Assembly (NCBI GenBank): GCA_002067865.1
Contig: MVRC01000012.1
Span: 29,395-93,394, forward strand
Length of the DNA: 64,000 bases
Reading direction: 5' to 3'
DNA from: Methanomassiliicoccales archaeon PtaU1.Bin124
Lineage (GTDB): Archaea; Thermoplasmatota; Thermoplasmata; Methanomassiliicoccales; UBA472
This document shows, piece by piece, positions 52,230 through 61,351 of the stretch (its first letter is position 1; every line of letters begins with the position of its first letter). Below the pieces are notes generated by a model. That model was given only the letters and a program-made list of their open reading frames with translations. It was not told the DNA's origin and did not search any database. Both the position numbers and the translations under genes were made by a program.

Positions 52230-54890
52230 GTGAGATGTTTGTCGGAGAGCGTGGAGAAGCGAGGTTGGTCGGAGCGGCCGCTGTTCATCGTCATCGTCTA
52301 TCTGACGGTCTCGGCCGTCTGGATAGGCTCCTCCGACACCATCGTCTACATGCTGGTCGAGGACCCGGCATTGCGCACGTCCATCTCCATCGTCAAGGGC
52401 ATGGTCTTCATCATTCTCTCCGCTCTGCTCATATACTATCTCGTCGCCCGCGGCTTCCGCTCGCTGGAGGCATCGAAGCGGTCGCTCAGCGAGAACGAGA
52501 GGAAGATCCGGGCCATCTTCGAGAACGCCCCCCACGGCATGATCGAGAAGGACCCGTCCGGGGTCATCGTCAGGCTCAACGTCAAGGCCGAGGAGATGCT
52601 CGGCGCCGGCCATGGTGAACTGCTCGGAACGAGGTATGTTCTTCCGCAGGCCACATCGACCGGGGCGGGCGAGCGGACCATCCGCCTGGAACGCAAGGAC
52701 GGCACGGTTCGGTGGCTCAGGGTCATCACCACGGTCATCAGGGAAAGTTCGGGCTCGTTGCAGAACCTGGAGATGCTCAGCGATGTGACCGGCGAAGTGC
52801 TTTCGTCCGAACGCCTGAGGCAGAGGGCGGAGGAGATGGAGGCCCTCTACGACATCTCCCGCGGCATCATCGAATCGGAGATGAAGATCGACTCGCTGGA
52901 CACGATGTGCCGCATGGCGGTGGAGCGCATCGGCGCAAGGTCCGCCTGGATCTACGTGCTGGGCGAGGAAGGGATGAGATGCCTTTCCTGCCGGGGGCCG
53001 CGTCCGCAGGTAACGGTGCGGAAAGTGGGCGATGAGACCAGATGGCTCTTCGGTGAAAAGGAGGTCACTGCCAAAAGGTGGGAGGGGGACGGGACCGCCA
53101 TCAGGGTCGAGATGAACGGCATGGACCATATCATCGCCCCCATGTTCGAGGCCGGCCAGGTCTTCGGGGTCATGGGCTTCGGCCACGAGGACAGGGAATG
53201 GTTCACCGATGAGCGCCTGGCCACCATCCAGCCCTTCGTCAACCTCTCCATCCTGGCCATCCAGAAGGTGAAGATGGTCGATGCGCTGAAGCGCTACACC
53301 AATACGCTGGAGGAGATGGTGGAGGACCGCACGTTCGAGCTGAGCGCCATCACGCACCAGCTGGAGGAGGAGGTCGAACGGACCAATGCCGCTCAGGAGC
53401 TCCTCTACCGCGAGATGGAGAAGCTCACGGTCACATTGCACAGCATCGGCGAGGGGGTCGTGGTCATCGATCCGGATGGAACGGTCCAGATGGCCAACCG
53501 CACCGCCGAGGAGATGGTGAGGCACGGCAGCCATGGCATCACCGGGGAGAACCTGGTCGATCGTCTCCCGCTGCGGGACCCGAAGAGCGACCAACTCTTG
53601 GGAAGATATTGGAGCCAGGACGGGACGAACGGCGGCACGGGGGGCAAGGCGGTGCTGCTGGACGGGGTCAGGAAGGACCTCTATTACAACTCATCCCCGA
53701 TAAGGGACCAGGATGGCCGAACGGTCGGCCACGTGGTGGTGTTCCGGGACATAACCTCCGAGGTGCAGCTGCAGGAGGCGGAGGAGAGGACGCAGCGGCT
53801 GGAGGCGATCGGGCATCTGGCGGGCGACCTGGCGCACAGCTTCAACAACGCCCTCACCTCGATCCTGGGCAACATCGAGATGCTCGGCATGGACATGGCC
53901 GAGGACGACCCGCGCCGCACATGGCTGCGGGAGGGCCAGGAGGCTGCAGTAAGGGTAATGGGCCTCACCAACCAACTGCTGACGTTCTCCAAGGGCGGAC
54001 AGCCCATCAAGAAGGACATCGAGCCCATCGCCCTGTTAGACCAGGCCATGCGGCAGTTCTCCCAGGAATCCCGGGTCAGGGTGGAGCTGCAGGCGGACCA
54101 GGAACTGTGGATGGTGGAGGTGGACGAGCTACAGATGTCCCAGGCCCTCTACCGATTATTGTCGTACATGGCCAGCATAGGCGATCAGGACCGGATGAAG
54201 GTGGACGTGCGAAAGGTGCAGAGCGACCTGGGCGGACCGGGCCACATCATGTACCGGGTCGTCAGGCCGCTGAGCAATAAAGGGCTGCCGGTGCCGTCAT
54301 GGCGGGGCGGGCAGTCGGAGAACCAGGGGCTGGACGTGACCATAGCGAAGTCCATCGTGGAAAGGCACGGCGGCAGGATCGACTTCATCACGACGATGGA
54401 CTCATCCATCTGCGAAGTGATGCTTCCCGCCTATCATCCGCTGGACATGAACGTCGCCAGGACAGCAGGTCCGGTCAAGGAAGGGGTCAGGGTGCTCATC
54501 ATGGACGATGACCCGGACGTCCTGGAGATACTGCATGAGCTGCTAACCCGGCTGGGCCACAAGGTGGAGGACTCGAGGGACGGCCTGGACGCGATGAGCA
54601 GGTTCATGCAGGCATATGCGCTTGGCGCTCCATTCGACGTGCTCATCATGGACCTGAACGTGCCGGGTGGCATGGGAGGCAAGGAGGCGGTGCAGCGCCT
54701 GAACGAGAAGTTCGATGATGTGTGCGCCATCGTTTCCAGCGGCTATTCCAACGATCCGGTCATGGCGAGACATCAGGAGTTCGGCTTCGTCGGTGTGCTG
54801 CCCAAGCCTTACACCATGAAGCAGCTGAGCGATGCGGTGCAGAAGGCTTATGCGGCGAAATGCGCCAGGCCGAAGAAAAGGAACGCCTGA
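52230..54890 (+). CDS. Hybrid histidine kinase with degenerate ATPase domain
   Basis: 886 residues: two transmembrane helices (18-42 and 50-72), PAS (90-190), GAF (200-345), coiled-coil (350-398), PAS (398-510), HisKA with phospho-His536 (LAHSFNNALTS), a catalytic-domain region (600-735) and a C-terminal receiver (753-880; acidic pocket MDDDPD, acceptor Asp808, PKPYT). In the ATPase part the N-box asparagine is absent (SQALYRLLSYM), no DxGxG motif is seen and the last glycine motif reads QGLDVTIAKS. The kinase may thus be a phosphatase, scaffold or receive phosphate in trans. GTG start uncertain; TTG 52239 also has a site. Confidence 0.88.
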   Translation: MRCLSESVEKRGWSERPLFIVIVYLTVSAVWIGSSDTIVYMLVEDPALRTSISIVKGMVFIILSALLIYYLVARGFRSLEASKRSLSENERKIRAIFENAPHGMIEKDPSGVIVRLNVKAEEMLGAGHGELLGTRYVLPQATSTGAGERTIRLERKDGTVRWLRVITTVIRESSGSLQNLEMLSDVTGEVLSSERLRQRAEEMEALYDISRGIIESEMKIDSLDTMCRMAVERIGARSAWIYVLGEEGMRCLSCRGPRPQVTVRKVGDETRWLFGEKEVTAKRWEGDGTAIRVEMNGMDHIIAPMFEAGQVFGVMGFGHEDREWFTDERLATIQPFVNLSILAIQKVKMVDALKRYTNTLEEMVEDRTFELSAITHQLEEEVERTNAAQELLYREMEKLTVTLHSIGEGVVVIDPDGTVQMANRTAEEMVRHGSHGITGENLVDRLPLRDPKSDQLLGRYWSQDGTNGGTGGKAVLLDGVRKDLYYNSSPIRDQDGRTVGHVVVFRDITSEVQLQEAEERTQRLEAIGHLAGDLAHSFNNALTSILGNIEMLGMDMAEDDPRRTWLREGQEAAVRVMGLTNQLLTFSKGGQPIKKDIEPIALLDQAMRQFSQESRVRVELQADQELWMVEVDELQMSQALYRLLSYMASIGDQDRMKVDVRKVQSDLGGPGHIMYRVVRPLSNKGLPVPSWRGGQSENQGLDVTIAKSIVERHGGRIDFITTMDSSICEVMLPAYHPLDMNVARTAGPVKEGVRVLIMDDDPDVLEILHELLTRLGHKVEDSRDGLDAMSRFMQAYALGAPFDVLIMDLNVPGGMGGKEAVQRLNEKFDDVCAIVSSGYSNDPVMARHQEFGFVGVLPKPYTMKQLSDAVQKAYAAKCARPKKRNA

Positions 54891-54934
54891 GCGGCCCCGG
54901 TAGCATTATTCCATCACAGGAGGATGTGGAGGAG

Positions 54935-55360
54935 ATGATGGGCAAGCTGCAGTACTATCAAGGCCTGGTGGAAGGGACCGTCCCTCACCCGCCGATAGCA
55001 GAGTTCATAGGGTTCAAGGTCGTCCTGGCGGAGGAGGGGAGGATAGTCATCGAGATGGAGTGCGTCAGGGAGATGCTCAACTCGGTCGGGGCGGTGCAGG
55101 GCGGGATGATCGCCACCATCGCCGACGCCTCCATGGGCATGGCGGCCGTTACGCTTCTGGACGACGAGCATACCGCGGCCACGGCGGAGCTGAAGATCAA
55201 CTTCCTCCGGCCGCCTGGATTGAAGCGGCTGAGGTCGACCGGAACGATCGTCCACCGGGGCAGGAAGCTGATGATGGGCGAGGCCGAGGTTGTGAACGAG
55301 GAAGGCAAGCTGGTAGCCAAGGCGACCTCGACCATAATGGTGCTGGACGAGGAGAAGTGA
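54935..55360 (+). CDS. PaaI-type hotdog thioesterase
   Basis: 141 residues, single hotdog domain: HPPIAEFIGFKVV, GAVQGGMIATIADASMGMAAVTLL (the helix with conserved glycine and aspartate) and TAELKINFLRPP. Probably hydrolyses aromatic or medium-chain acyl-CoA. ATG 54935 or 54938; starts 44 nt after the kinase stop, so co-transcription is possible. Confidence 0.9.
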   Translation: MMGKLQYYQGLVEGTVPHPPIAEFIGFKVVLAEEGRIVIEMECVREMLNSVGAVQGGMIATIADASMGMAAVTLLDDEHTAATAELKINFLRPPGLKRLRSTGTIVHRGRKLMMGEAEVVNEEGKLVAKATSTIMVLDEEK

Positions 55361-55399
55361 AGGCAAGCAAATTTAATACATTTATTAATATATTTATTG

Positions 55400-56464
55400 T
55401 TATTTATAACGTAGAATGCCCCCCACTTTGACCGTCGCATCGAACCTCTGGCCTTGGTCCTCCTCCTCGCTCACCACCAGCACCTCTGTGCCGAACCGAT
55501 CGGCCAGATGCTTCAACCCCTCCATCGTGTCCAGGTCGACGGACTCGCTCAGCAGGAGGGACTCCACCTGGCCTGCATTCAATCGCTCTCTTGTTGGTTC
55601 GAGGCCGGACACCTCCAGCCCATTCCTCCCGACCTCCTCCCAGAAACGGTCCAGCAGCCTCTTCTCCTGAACATACTGGCATGTCGAGAGCAGACCTTCC
55701 GCCTCCGCTAACGCTTCCTTCAGCCCGACCTCATCGGTATGGAGCGTGTCGACCGTCCCGATCACCAGCTTGCGCAGCTCATGATGCAAAAACTCCCCGC
55801 TCAGGAAGTCCTTCTTGGTCATGGCCGGCCCGGCTATGATGATGCCACGAAGGTGTTGGTTCAGGAACGCATCGACGCATCTCTGCGAGACCTTCTTGAA
55901 GTACTCGTTGATGGCATCGTCCCTAAGCCTCTCGAACCTCAGGCTGGACATGCCGCCGTGGTGGTGCTTATTAGGTACCTGGGAATGGACCTGGGCCAAC
56001 ATGCGGACCTTGGAGCCGACCAGGTGGCCGAACGTCGCCTCGGCCAGGTCCATGACGAGGATGCCGTAGACCTCCTCGGCCGAGACCATCTCGTCGAGCG
56101 GCGAAAGGAAGAACTCCCGGTCGCGCTTGTAGATGAACTCGCGTAATGGACGAGGTGGTTCCAGTATCTGGAGGAACGGCTTTCCGCCCACCTCTCCGAA
56201 CAGGAGGACCTGGCCGTTCCTTTCGACGACAGGGCCGATTCTGGTGAGATGGGAGCGGATGGCGGTGATGGTATGGCGTATCGAAACTGCCAGTGTATCG
56301 TTGGGATCGATATCGTTCATCGGCTCGATGCTCAGTAGCTCATCGATCACCTCGTTGACCGCCTTTCCAGGTGGTAGGTACATTGTGACCAGCGAGGCGT
56401 GGGGCGCTTTGATGCCGCTCACCCGTTCCATCCTTTTCCTGAACAGGCAGAGATTGAACTCCAT
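55400..56464 (-). CDS. aRF1-like protein with GGM instead of GGQ
   Basis: 354 residues, eRF1 superfamily but divergent. The N-domain resembles aRF1 (ASLVTMYLPPGKAVNEVIDEL) but the NIKS stop-codon motif is absent; that stretch reads MNDIDPNDT. In the middle domain the peptidyl-hydrolysis motif is HHHGGMSSLRFERLR (GGM at 170-172) instead of GGQ. The C-domain is recognisable (LVIGTVDTLHTDEVGLKEAL). It cannot act as a normal stop-codon release factor. Likely a paralogue for ribosome rescue or quality control, or a relative of the second aRF1 copy of pyrrolysine-using archaea (family knowledge, unverified here). Confidence 0.82.
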   Translation of the reverse strand: MEFNLCLFRKRMERVSGIKAPHASLVTMYLPPGKAVNEVIDELLSIEPMNDIDPNDTLAVSIRHTITAIRSHLTRIGPVVERNGQVLLFGEVGGKPFLQILEPPRPLREFIYKRDREFFLSPLDEMVSAEEVYGILVMDLAEATFGHLVGSKVRMLAQVHSQVPNKHHHGGMSSLRFERLRDDAINEYFKKVSQRCVDAFLNQHLRGIIIAGPAMTKKDFLSGEFLHHELRKLVIGTVDTLHTDEVGLKEALAEAEGLLSTCQYVQEKRLLDRFWEEVGRNGLEVSGLEPTRERLNAGQVESLLLSESVDLDTMEGLKHLADRFGTEVLVVSEEEDQGQRFDATVKVGGILRYK

Positions 56465-56589
56465 GCTCCTCGAATTGGAGCGGCCCTCTAGATAAGAATG
56501 ACGCTTAGGATGTCCACATCCGCATCAATCCATGGACCAGGCTTTTATTAATTCACACGGCATCGATGGGTAAGGGTGGGGGGATTCAA

Positions 56590-57393
56590 ATGCCGAAGAC
56601 GGTATTGATCACAGGAAGCTCGTCAGGAATCGGACACGCTACCGCATTGTACTTTGCAGAAAATGGCTGGAATGTGATCGCAACGATGCGTGACCCAGGC
56701 AAGAACAATGGCCTGGGGGAGAGGAAGAACATAGACGTGGTCCGGTTGGACGTCACCGACCAGGCCTCCATCGAAAAGGCTGTGAAATATGCTCTGGACA
56801 AGTTCGGTGCGATCGATGCCTTGGTCAACAATGCTGGATACTCTGTGAAGGGCGTCTTCGAGGCGACCACTCACGATCAGGCGAAGAGACAGCTGGACAC
56901 CAACGTGCTGGGGCTGATGGACATGACGAGGGCGGTCATCCCGTCGATGCGTTCTAAAGGCGAGGGGGTCATCGTCAACATCTCCTCCATTGGTGGCCGG
57001 GTGGCCGTGCCGCTCTACTCTCTGTACCAGAGTTCAAAGTTCGCAGTCGAAGGATTCTCCGAATCACTTTACTACGAAATGAGGACGCAGAACATCAAGG
57101 TTAAATTGGTCGAGCCAGGTGTAATAAAATCTGATTTCTACACGCGATCGATGGACAGAGTCGATTCCAATGGCTTACATTCTTATGCCAGTATCATAAA
57201 GGCGTCCGATGAAGGGGATGATTCGATAGCTGCAAAAGGCTCGAACCCAGATGTCATTGCAGTTTGCATCTTCAATTCTGTCAACGATGGCAGCTGGAGG
57301 CTTCGATATCATGCTGGGAAGTATTCATCAATGATCCTGACATTGAGAAAGATACTGCCAGATCGCCTTCTTATGAGAGTATTGAGGAGATAA
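56590..57393 (+). CDS. Short-chain dehydrogenase/reductase
   Basis: 267 residues, classical SDR. TGSSSGIGHATA binds NAD(P), NNAGYS follows, the catalytic serine lies in ISSIGG and YQSSK is the Tyr-x3-Lys pair. Probably a carbonyl or hydroxyacyl reductase; substrate unknown. The second half is more A/T-rich than neighbouring genes, and it lies beside the TnpB remnant and tRNA. ATG 56590 follows GGGGGG. Confidence 0.9.
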   Translation: MPKTVLITGSSSGIGHATALYFAENGWNVIATMRDPGKNNGLGERKNIDVVRLDVTDQASIEKAVKYALDKFGAIDALVNNAGYSVKGVFEATTHDQAKRQLDTNVLGLMDMTRAVIPSMRSKGEGVIVNISSIGGRVAVPLYSLYQSSKFAVEGFSESLYYEMRTQNIKVKLVEPGVIKSDFYTRSMDRVDSNGLHSYASIIKASDEGDDSIAAKGSNPDVIAVCIFNSVNDGSWRLRYHAGKYSSMILTLRKILPDRLLMRVLRR

Positions 57394-57417
57394 TAGAATT
57401 AGAAAAATGAGAATTGG

Positions 57418-57492
57418 TGGGTCTGCCCGGATTTGAACCGGGGTCAAGAGGTCCCGAACCGCCTAGGATAAACCATGCTACCCCACAGACCC
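57418..57492 (-). tRNA. tRNA-Pro (anticodon CGG)
   Basis: 75-nt cloverleaf on the minus strand. Acceptor GGGTCTG/CAGACCC, discriminator A, D-arm with GGTAGCATGG, T-arm CCCGG-TTCAAAT-CCGGG. The anticodon loop TTCGGGA gives CGG (reads CCG, proline), with G37. The anticodon stem has one C-U mismatch at 29-41, which deserves a check. No CCA is encoded and no intron seen. Boundaries follow the 7-bp acceptor stem. Confidence 0.88.
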
Positions 57493-57531
57493 ATGGGTTG
57501 GGATGGCTAATCGAATGAAGATATTAAAAGA

Positions 57532-57915
57532 CTACTCTTCCTCGCCCAATCCCTCTCTTCCATAGTAGTACTCCTGGAAGCATTTTGGTTTGCCAAAGGT
57601 AAACGAACCTGCTGCTTTTCGAACCTCGAAGGGTCCGTTACCGGTTATAATCGGTTCGCAACTACAAATCCCAGCATCGATTGATGTATTGAATTCTCCA
57701 CTAAGATTTTGTGTCGCATATGGCTCACGGACAGGGAGCCTGCTCAATTCAGATTTACCGATCTGAGCGATATTTCTGGCAGCATTTAAATCTGCGTTCA
57801 ATTCAAATCCACATTCCAAACAATAAAATTCTCCACCTACTCTGTTATCAGGATGCAGGTACCCACATCTAGAACAAGTCTGCGAAGTAAAATCTGGATT
57901 CACCCATAATATCAT
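57532..57915 (-). pseudogene. TnpB (IS605/IS607-family) C-terminal remnant
   Basis: 127 residues. Zinc-ribbon pairs CSRC and CLEC are followed by LNADLNAARNIA, the last RuvC-like aspartate motif of TnpB/OrfB. Full TnpB is about 400 residues; the N-terminal two thirds, including earlier RuvC acidic residues, are absent upstream, so it is a decayed insertion fragment. It is more A/T-rich than the surroundings and lies 40 nt from tRNA-Pro. The last 60 or so residues after the core may be junction sequence. Confidence 0.8.
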
Positions 57916-58007
57916 TATCGACTAGAGGTAGCCGAAATTACTCGCTGTCCAGTATAACGATCTAGCTCACTTCACTTCACTATTTGTCGAACGTCGCATA
58001 CGACAGA

Positions 58008-58016
58008 TTTATATAA
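58008..58016 (+). promoter_or_regulatory. TATA and flanking repeats of the mevalonate-entry operon
   Basis: TTTATATAA, 22-30 nt before the regulator ATG, so the transcript is near leaderless. Two direct copies of ACGACAG (58000-58006 and 58016-58022) flank the TATA, and an inverted TGTCG lies at 57985-57989. These are candidate sites for the operon's own regulator. Confidence 0.55.
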
Positions 58017-58037
58017 CGACAGCCTTTTTGGCCAGTT

Positions 58038-58721
58038 ATGCGCGAACAGCTGCGCGAAAAGATAGCTGGAGAGATCGTTCTCTCTGTCGATGCCGGCAAG
58101 ACCATCCGCAAGTGGCGGGAGGAGTTCGGCATCTCCCAGCAGGACCTGGCCAGGCATTTGGAGGTTTCACCGTCCGTCATCAGCGACTACGAGTCGGGGC
58201 GGAGGAAGTCGCCCGGCATCGTCATCATCCGCCGCATCGTCGACGGCCTCATCGAACTGGACGAGGAGCGGGGCGGGAAGGTCCTGAAGAAGTATGACAT
58301 GGGGGAGAAGAGCGACTGCATCATCTCCATCAAGGAGTTCAAGTCCAGCCTGACCGCAGCTGAGTTCGTCAAACTTATCGAGGGGGAGCCGCTGACCAAG
58401 GGGATCAGCCTGGACCGCGACATTCATGGGTTCACCATCATCGACTCCATGAAGGCCATCATGGCCCTCGGTTCCATGGACTACCTGAAGATCTACGGCT
58501 GGAGCTCGGAGCGCGCCCTGATTTTCACCGGCGTGAAGTTCGGCCGTTCCCCCATGATAGCCATTCGGGCCCATCCGCTGAAGCCGGCCCTGGTGGTGTA
58601 CCAGCGTCCTGAGCACGTGGACGACCTGGCCGTGAGGCTGGCGTCGCTGGAGAACCTTCCACTGGTCAAGACGCAGATGGGCACCGCCGCGCTGGTGGAG
58701 CGCCTGGAGCATTTGGAATGA
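58038..58721 (+). CDS. XRE-type HTH regulator of the HMG-CoA synthase operon (COG1709 type)
   Basis: 227 residues. An XRE helix-turn-helix ([26 protein letters not shown], about residues 36-61) is joined to a C-terminal domain of about 140 residues with no recognised fold. In many archaea this regulator sits next to HMG-CoA synthase and is proposed to control isoprenoid synthesis. It is 10 nt upstream of mvaS in the same transcript, so autoregulation through the repeats at its TATA is plausible. Confidence 0.85.
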   Translation: MREQLREKIAGEIVLSVDAGKTIRKWREEFGISQQDLARHLEVSPSVISDYESGRRKSPGIVIIRRIVDGLIELDEERGGKVLKKYDMGEKSDCIISIKEFKSSLTAAEFVKLIEGEPLTKGISLDRDIHGFTIIDSMKAIMALGSMDYLKIYGWSSERALIFTGVKFGRSPMIAIRAHPLKPALVVYQRPEHVDDLAVRLASLENLPLVKTQMGTAALVERLEHLE

Positions 58722-58731
58722 GGCAGATAAC

Positions 58732-59790
58732 ATGGACGTAGGCATAGTCAGCTATGGGGCATACATACCGCGCTTCCGCATCACCCCCCAGGACATCGGG
58801 CGGGTGTGGGGCAGCGACGGCGACGCCATGAGCAAGGGTCTGATGATCTACAGCAAATCGGTGCCAGCGCCGGACGAAGATGTGGTGACGATCTCGGTGG
58901 AGGCGGCGCGCTCGATGATGAGGCGCTGCGACGTGAGCCCGAAGGACATCGGCGCCCTCTACGTCGGTTCGGAGTCCCACCCGTACGCGGTGAAGCCGAC
59001 CGGGACCATCGTGGCCGAGGCCATCGGTGCCTCTCCGAACTTGACGGTGGCGGACCTGGAGTTCGCCTGCAAGGCCGGGACGGCGGGCATCCAGATGTGC
59101 ATGGGCCTGGTCGGTTCTGGCATGATCAAATACGGCGTGGCCATCGGGGCCGACACCTCCCAGGGTGCGCCGGGCGACCCGCTGGAATTCTCCGCGTCGG
59201 CCGGCGGCGGCGCTTACCTCATCGGTTCCGAGAAGGTCATCGCCAAGATCAACGGCACATACTCTTACACCACCGATACTCCCGACTTCTGGAGGAGGGA
59301 GGGGGAGCCGTATCCGTCCCACGGCGGTAGATTCACCGGCGAACCGGCGTACTTCAAGCATGTGACCTCTTGCGCGAAGGGAACGATGGATAGGATGGGC
59401 ACCAAGCCGACCGATTACACGCACGCCGTGTTCCATCAACCGAACGGCAAGTTCCCCACCAGGGTGGCGAAGATGCTCGGGTTCAGCGATGAGCAGATAA
59501 AGCTCGGTCTTTTGACGCCGTACATCGGCAACACCTATTCCGGCGCAGTGCCCCTAGGTCTGGCATCGGTGCTGGACCACGCCAGGCCCGGCGACCGGAT
59601 ATTCGCCGTGGCATATGGTTCGGGCGCGGGCTGCGACGGCTTCGACATCACCGTGACGGACGAGATCGCATCGTACCGCAGGGACGCCGGTCCGACCGTG
59701 GCGCAGATGATCGAGCGCAAGAAGATGATCGATTATGCCACGTACGCCAAGTATCGTGGCAAGATCCGCATGAAGGAGGGCGGGCAATGA
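58732..59790 (+). CDS. mvaS: Hydroxymethylglutaryl-CoA synthase
   Basis: 352 residues, archaeal-type. It condenses acetoacetyl-CoA with acetyl-CoA for archaeal lipid isoprenoids. Catalytic residues: Glu in [13 protein letters not shown], Cys in [11 protein letters not shown] (about residue 112), His in [11 protein letters not shown] (about residue 232), all intact. In archaea it forms a channelled complex with the thiolase and DUF35 protein encoded next. It overlaps the thiolase gene by ATGA. Confidence 0.95.
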   Translation: MDVGIVSYGAYIPRFRITPQDIGRVWGSDGDAMSKGLMIYSKSVPAPDEDVVTISVEAARSMMRRCDVSPKDIGALYVGSESHPYAVKPTGTIVAEAIGASPNLTVADLEFACKAGTAGIQMCMGLVGSGMIKYGVAIGADTSQGAPGDPLEFSASAGGGAYLIGSEKVIAKINGTYSYTTDTPDFWRREGEPYPSHGGRFTGEPAYFKHVTSCAKGTMDRMGTKPTDYTHAVFHQPNGKFPTRVAKMLGFSDEQIKLGLLTPYIGNTYSGAVPLGLASVLDHARPGDRIFAVAYGSGAGCDGFDITVTDEIASYRRDAGPTVAQMIERKKMIDYATYAKYRGKIRMKEGGQ

Positions 59791-60953
59791 GGGAAGTGGC
59801 AGTCATCGGCATAGGCATCACCAAGTTCGGGGAGCTGTGGGAGACCGGGTTCCGCGAGATGGGCATGCAGGCCGGTCTGGCGGCGGTGCAGGACGCGAAG
59901 CTGACGGCGGAGGAGATCGACGCCCTCTACGTGGGCAACATGTCCGCTGGCAGGTTCATCGAGCAGGAGCATGTGGCGGCGTTGATCGCCGATTACTCTG
60001 GAATGGCTCGGGACCATATTCCGGCCACGCGCGTCGAGGCGGCCGGGGCGTCGGGCGGGTTGGCCATCCGTCAGGCATATCTGGCCATCGCTTCCGGTCA
60101 GCACGACATCGTTGTAGTCGGAGGCGCTGAGAAGATGACCGACATCAGCGACACCATATCGAACGAGATCCAGTCGTCCGCGGCGGACCAGCAGTGGGAG
60201 TGCGTGTTCGGGGCGACGTTCCCGGCGCTGCACGCCATGATCGCCCGGCGGCACATGTTCCAGTATGGCACGACCAGGGAGCAGATAGCGTCGGTCGCAG
60301 TGAAGAACCACAAGCATGGCGCGCTGAACCCGAACGCCCAGTTCCAGAAGGAGATCGAGATGGGCACCGTGCTGAAGTCAGGCATGGTCGCAGACCCCCT
60401 GGGCGTGTTCGACTGCGCGCCGAACTCCGATGGCGCCGCGGCCGTGGTGCTGTGCTCCATGGACAAGGCCAGGAAGTACACCGACGCACCCGTGAAGGTG
60501 CTGGCGTCCGCGCAGGCGTCCGATTCACTGGCATTGCACAGCCGGGCCGACATCTGCACCTTCGAGGCGACCAGGGTCGCCGCCGACCGTGCGTTCGCCC
60601 AGGCCAAGCTGGAGAGGAAGGACATCCAGCTGGCCGAGGTGCATGACAACTTCACCATCTCCGAACTGCTGGCGGTGGAGGACATGGGATTCTTCCCGAA
60701 GGGCCAGGCCGGCAAGGCGACGATGGACGGACAGACGACCATCGGTGCGAAACTGGCAGTGAACACCTCCGGCGGCCTGAAGGCGCGCGGCGACCCGATC
60801 GGGGCGACCGGCGTGGCCCAGATAGTGGAGCTGGTGCAGCAGTTGAGAGGCACCGCCGGCAGAAGGCAGGTGGATGGCGCGAAGTATGCTCTGGCGCAGA
60901 ACGTGGGCGGCACCGGCGCTACCGCGGTCGTTCACATCCTGGGGGTGGCCTGA
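59787..60953 (+). CDS. Thiolase-like protein of the HMG-CoA cluster, catalytic residues missing
   Basis: 388 residues, archaeal/SCP2-type thiolase fold with overall similarity intact ([42 protein letters not shown]). The nucleophile position, expected ACASG, reads AAGASGG with Gly87. The HDCF loop reads HDNF (Asn288), and the GHP histidine motif reads [11 protein letters not shown] (Asp336). All three expected catalytic residues are therefore replaced. The gene is not otherwise damaged. It may keep only a structural or channelling role with MvaS and DUF35, or use different chemistry. Confidence 0.9.
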   Translation: MREVAVIGIGITKFGELWETGFREMGMQAGLAAVQDAKLTAEEIDALYVGNMSAGRFIEQEHVAALIADYSGMARDHIPATRVEAAGASGGLAIRQAYLAIASGQHDIVVVGGAEKMTDISDTISNEIQSSAADQQWECVFGATFPALHAMIARRHMFQYGTTREQIASVAVKNHKHGALNPNAQFQKEIEMGTVLKSGMVADPLGVFDCAPNSDGAAAVVLCSMDKARKYTDAPVKVLASAQASDSLALHSRADICTFEATRVAADRAFAQAKLERKDIQLAEVHDNFTISELLAVEDMGFFPKGQAGKATMDGQTTIGAKLAVNTSGGLKARGDPIGATGVAQIVELVQQLRGTAGRRQVDGAKYALAQNVGGTGATAVVHILGVA

Positions 60954-61351
60954 TGACCACCGCGCGCTTCTGGCGTGACAACCAGACCAGGTACAACCTC
61001 ATGGCCACACGCTGCGGCAACTGCGGCAAGGTCACGTTCCCGCCGCGGAACGTGTGCCCGGTCTGCCACCGCAAATCGATGGGCAAGATGAAGCGCTTCC
61101 AGCTGAATGGCGAGGGCGAGGTGTACAGCTTCACCGTGGTGCACGAGGCGCCATCGGCCTTCGAGATGCAGAAGCCCTACGTGCTGGCGATGATCAGGAT
61201 GGACGAGGGCGTCATGCTGACCGCTCAGCTCATCGATGTGGAGGCGGCCGATGTGAAGATCGGCATGAAGGTCAAGGCCACCATCCGCAAGATCGGCGAG
61301 GAAGGCCCGGGCGGGATCATCCACTACGGCTACAAGTTCACGCCGTTCTGA
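60953..61351 (+). CDS. DUF35 (OB-fold, zinc ribbon) protein of the HMG-CoA complex
   Basis: 132 residues. A zinc ribbon with CGNCG and CPVCH is followed by an OB-fold (GEGEVYSFTVVHEAP; EVEAADVKIGMKVKA-like segment). In the archaeal thiolase/HMG-CoA-synthase complex this protein bridges the two enzymes and holds the CoA for channelling. Start overlaps the thiolase stop by one base. Its last 22 bases overlap the convergent membrane-protein gene. Confidence 0.93.
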   Translation: MTTARFWRDNQTRYNLMATRCGNCGKVTFPPRNVCPVCHRKSMGKMKRFQLNGEGEVYSFTVVHEAPSAFEMQKPYVLAMIRMDEGVMLTAQLIDVEAADVKIGMKVKATIRKIGEEGPGGIIHYGYKFTPF

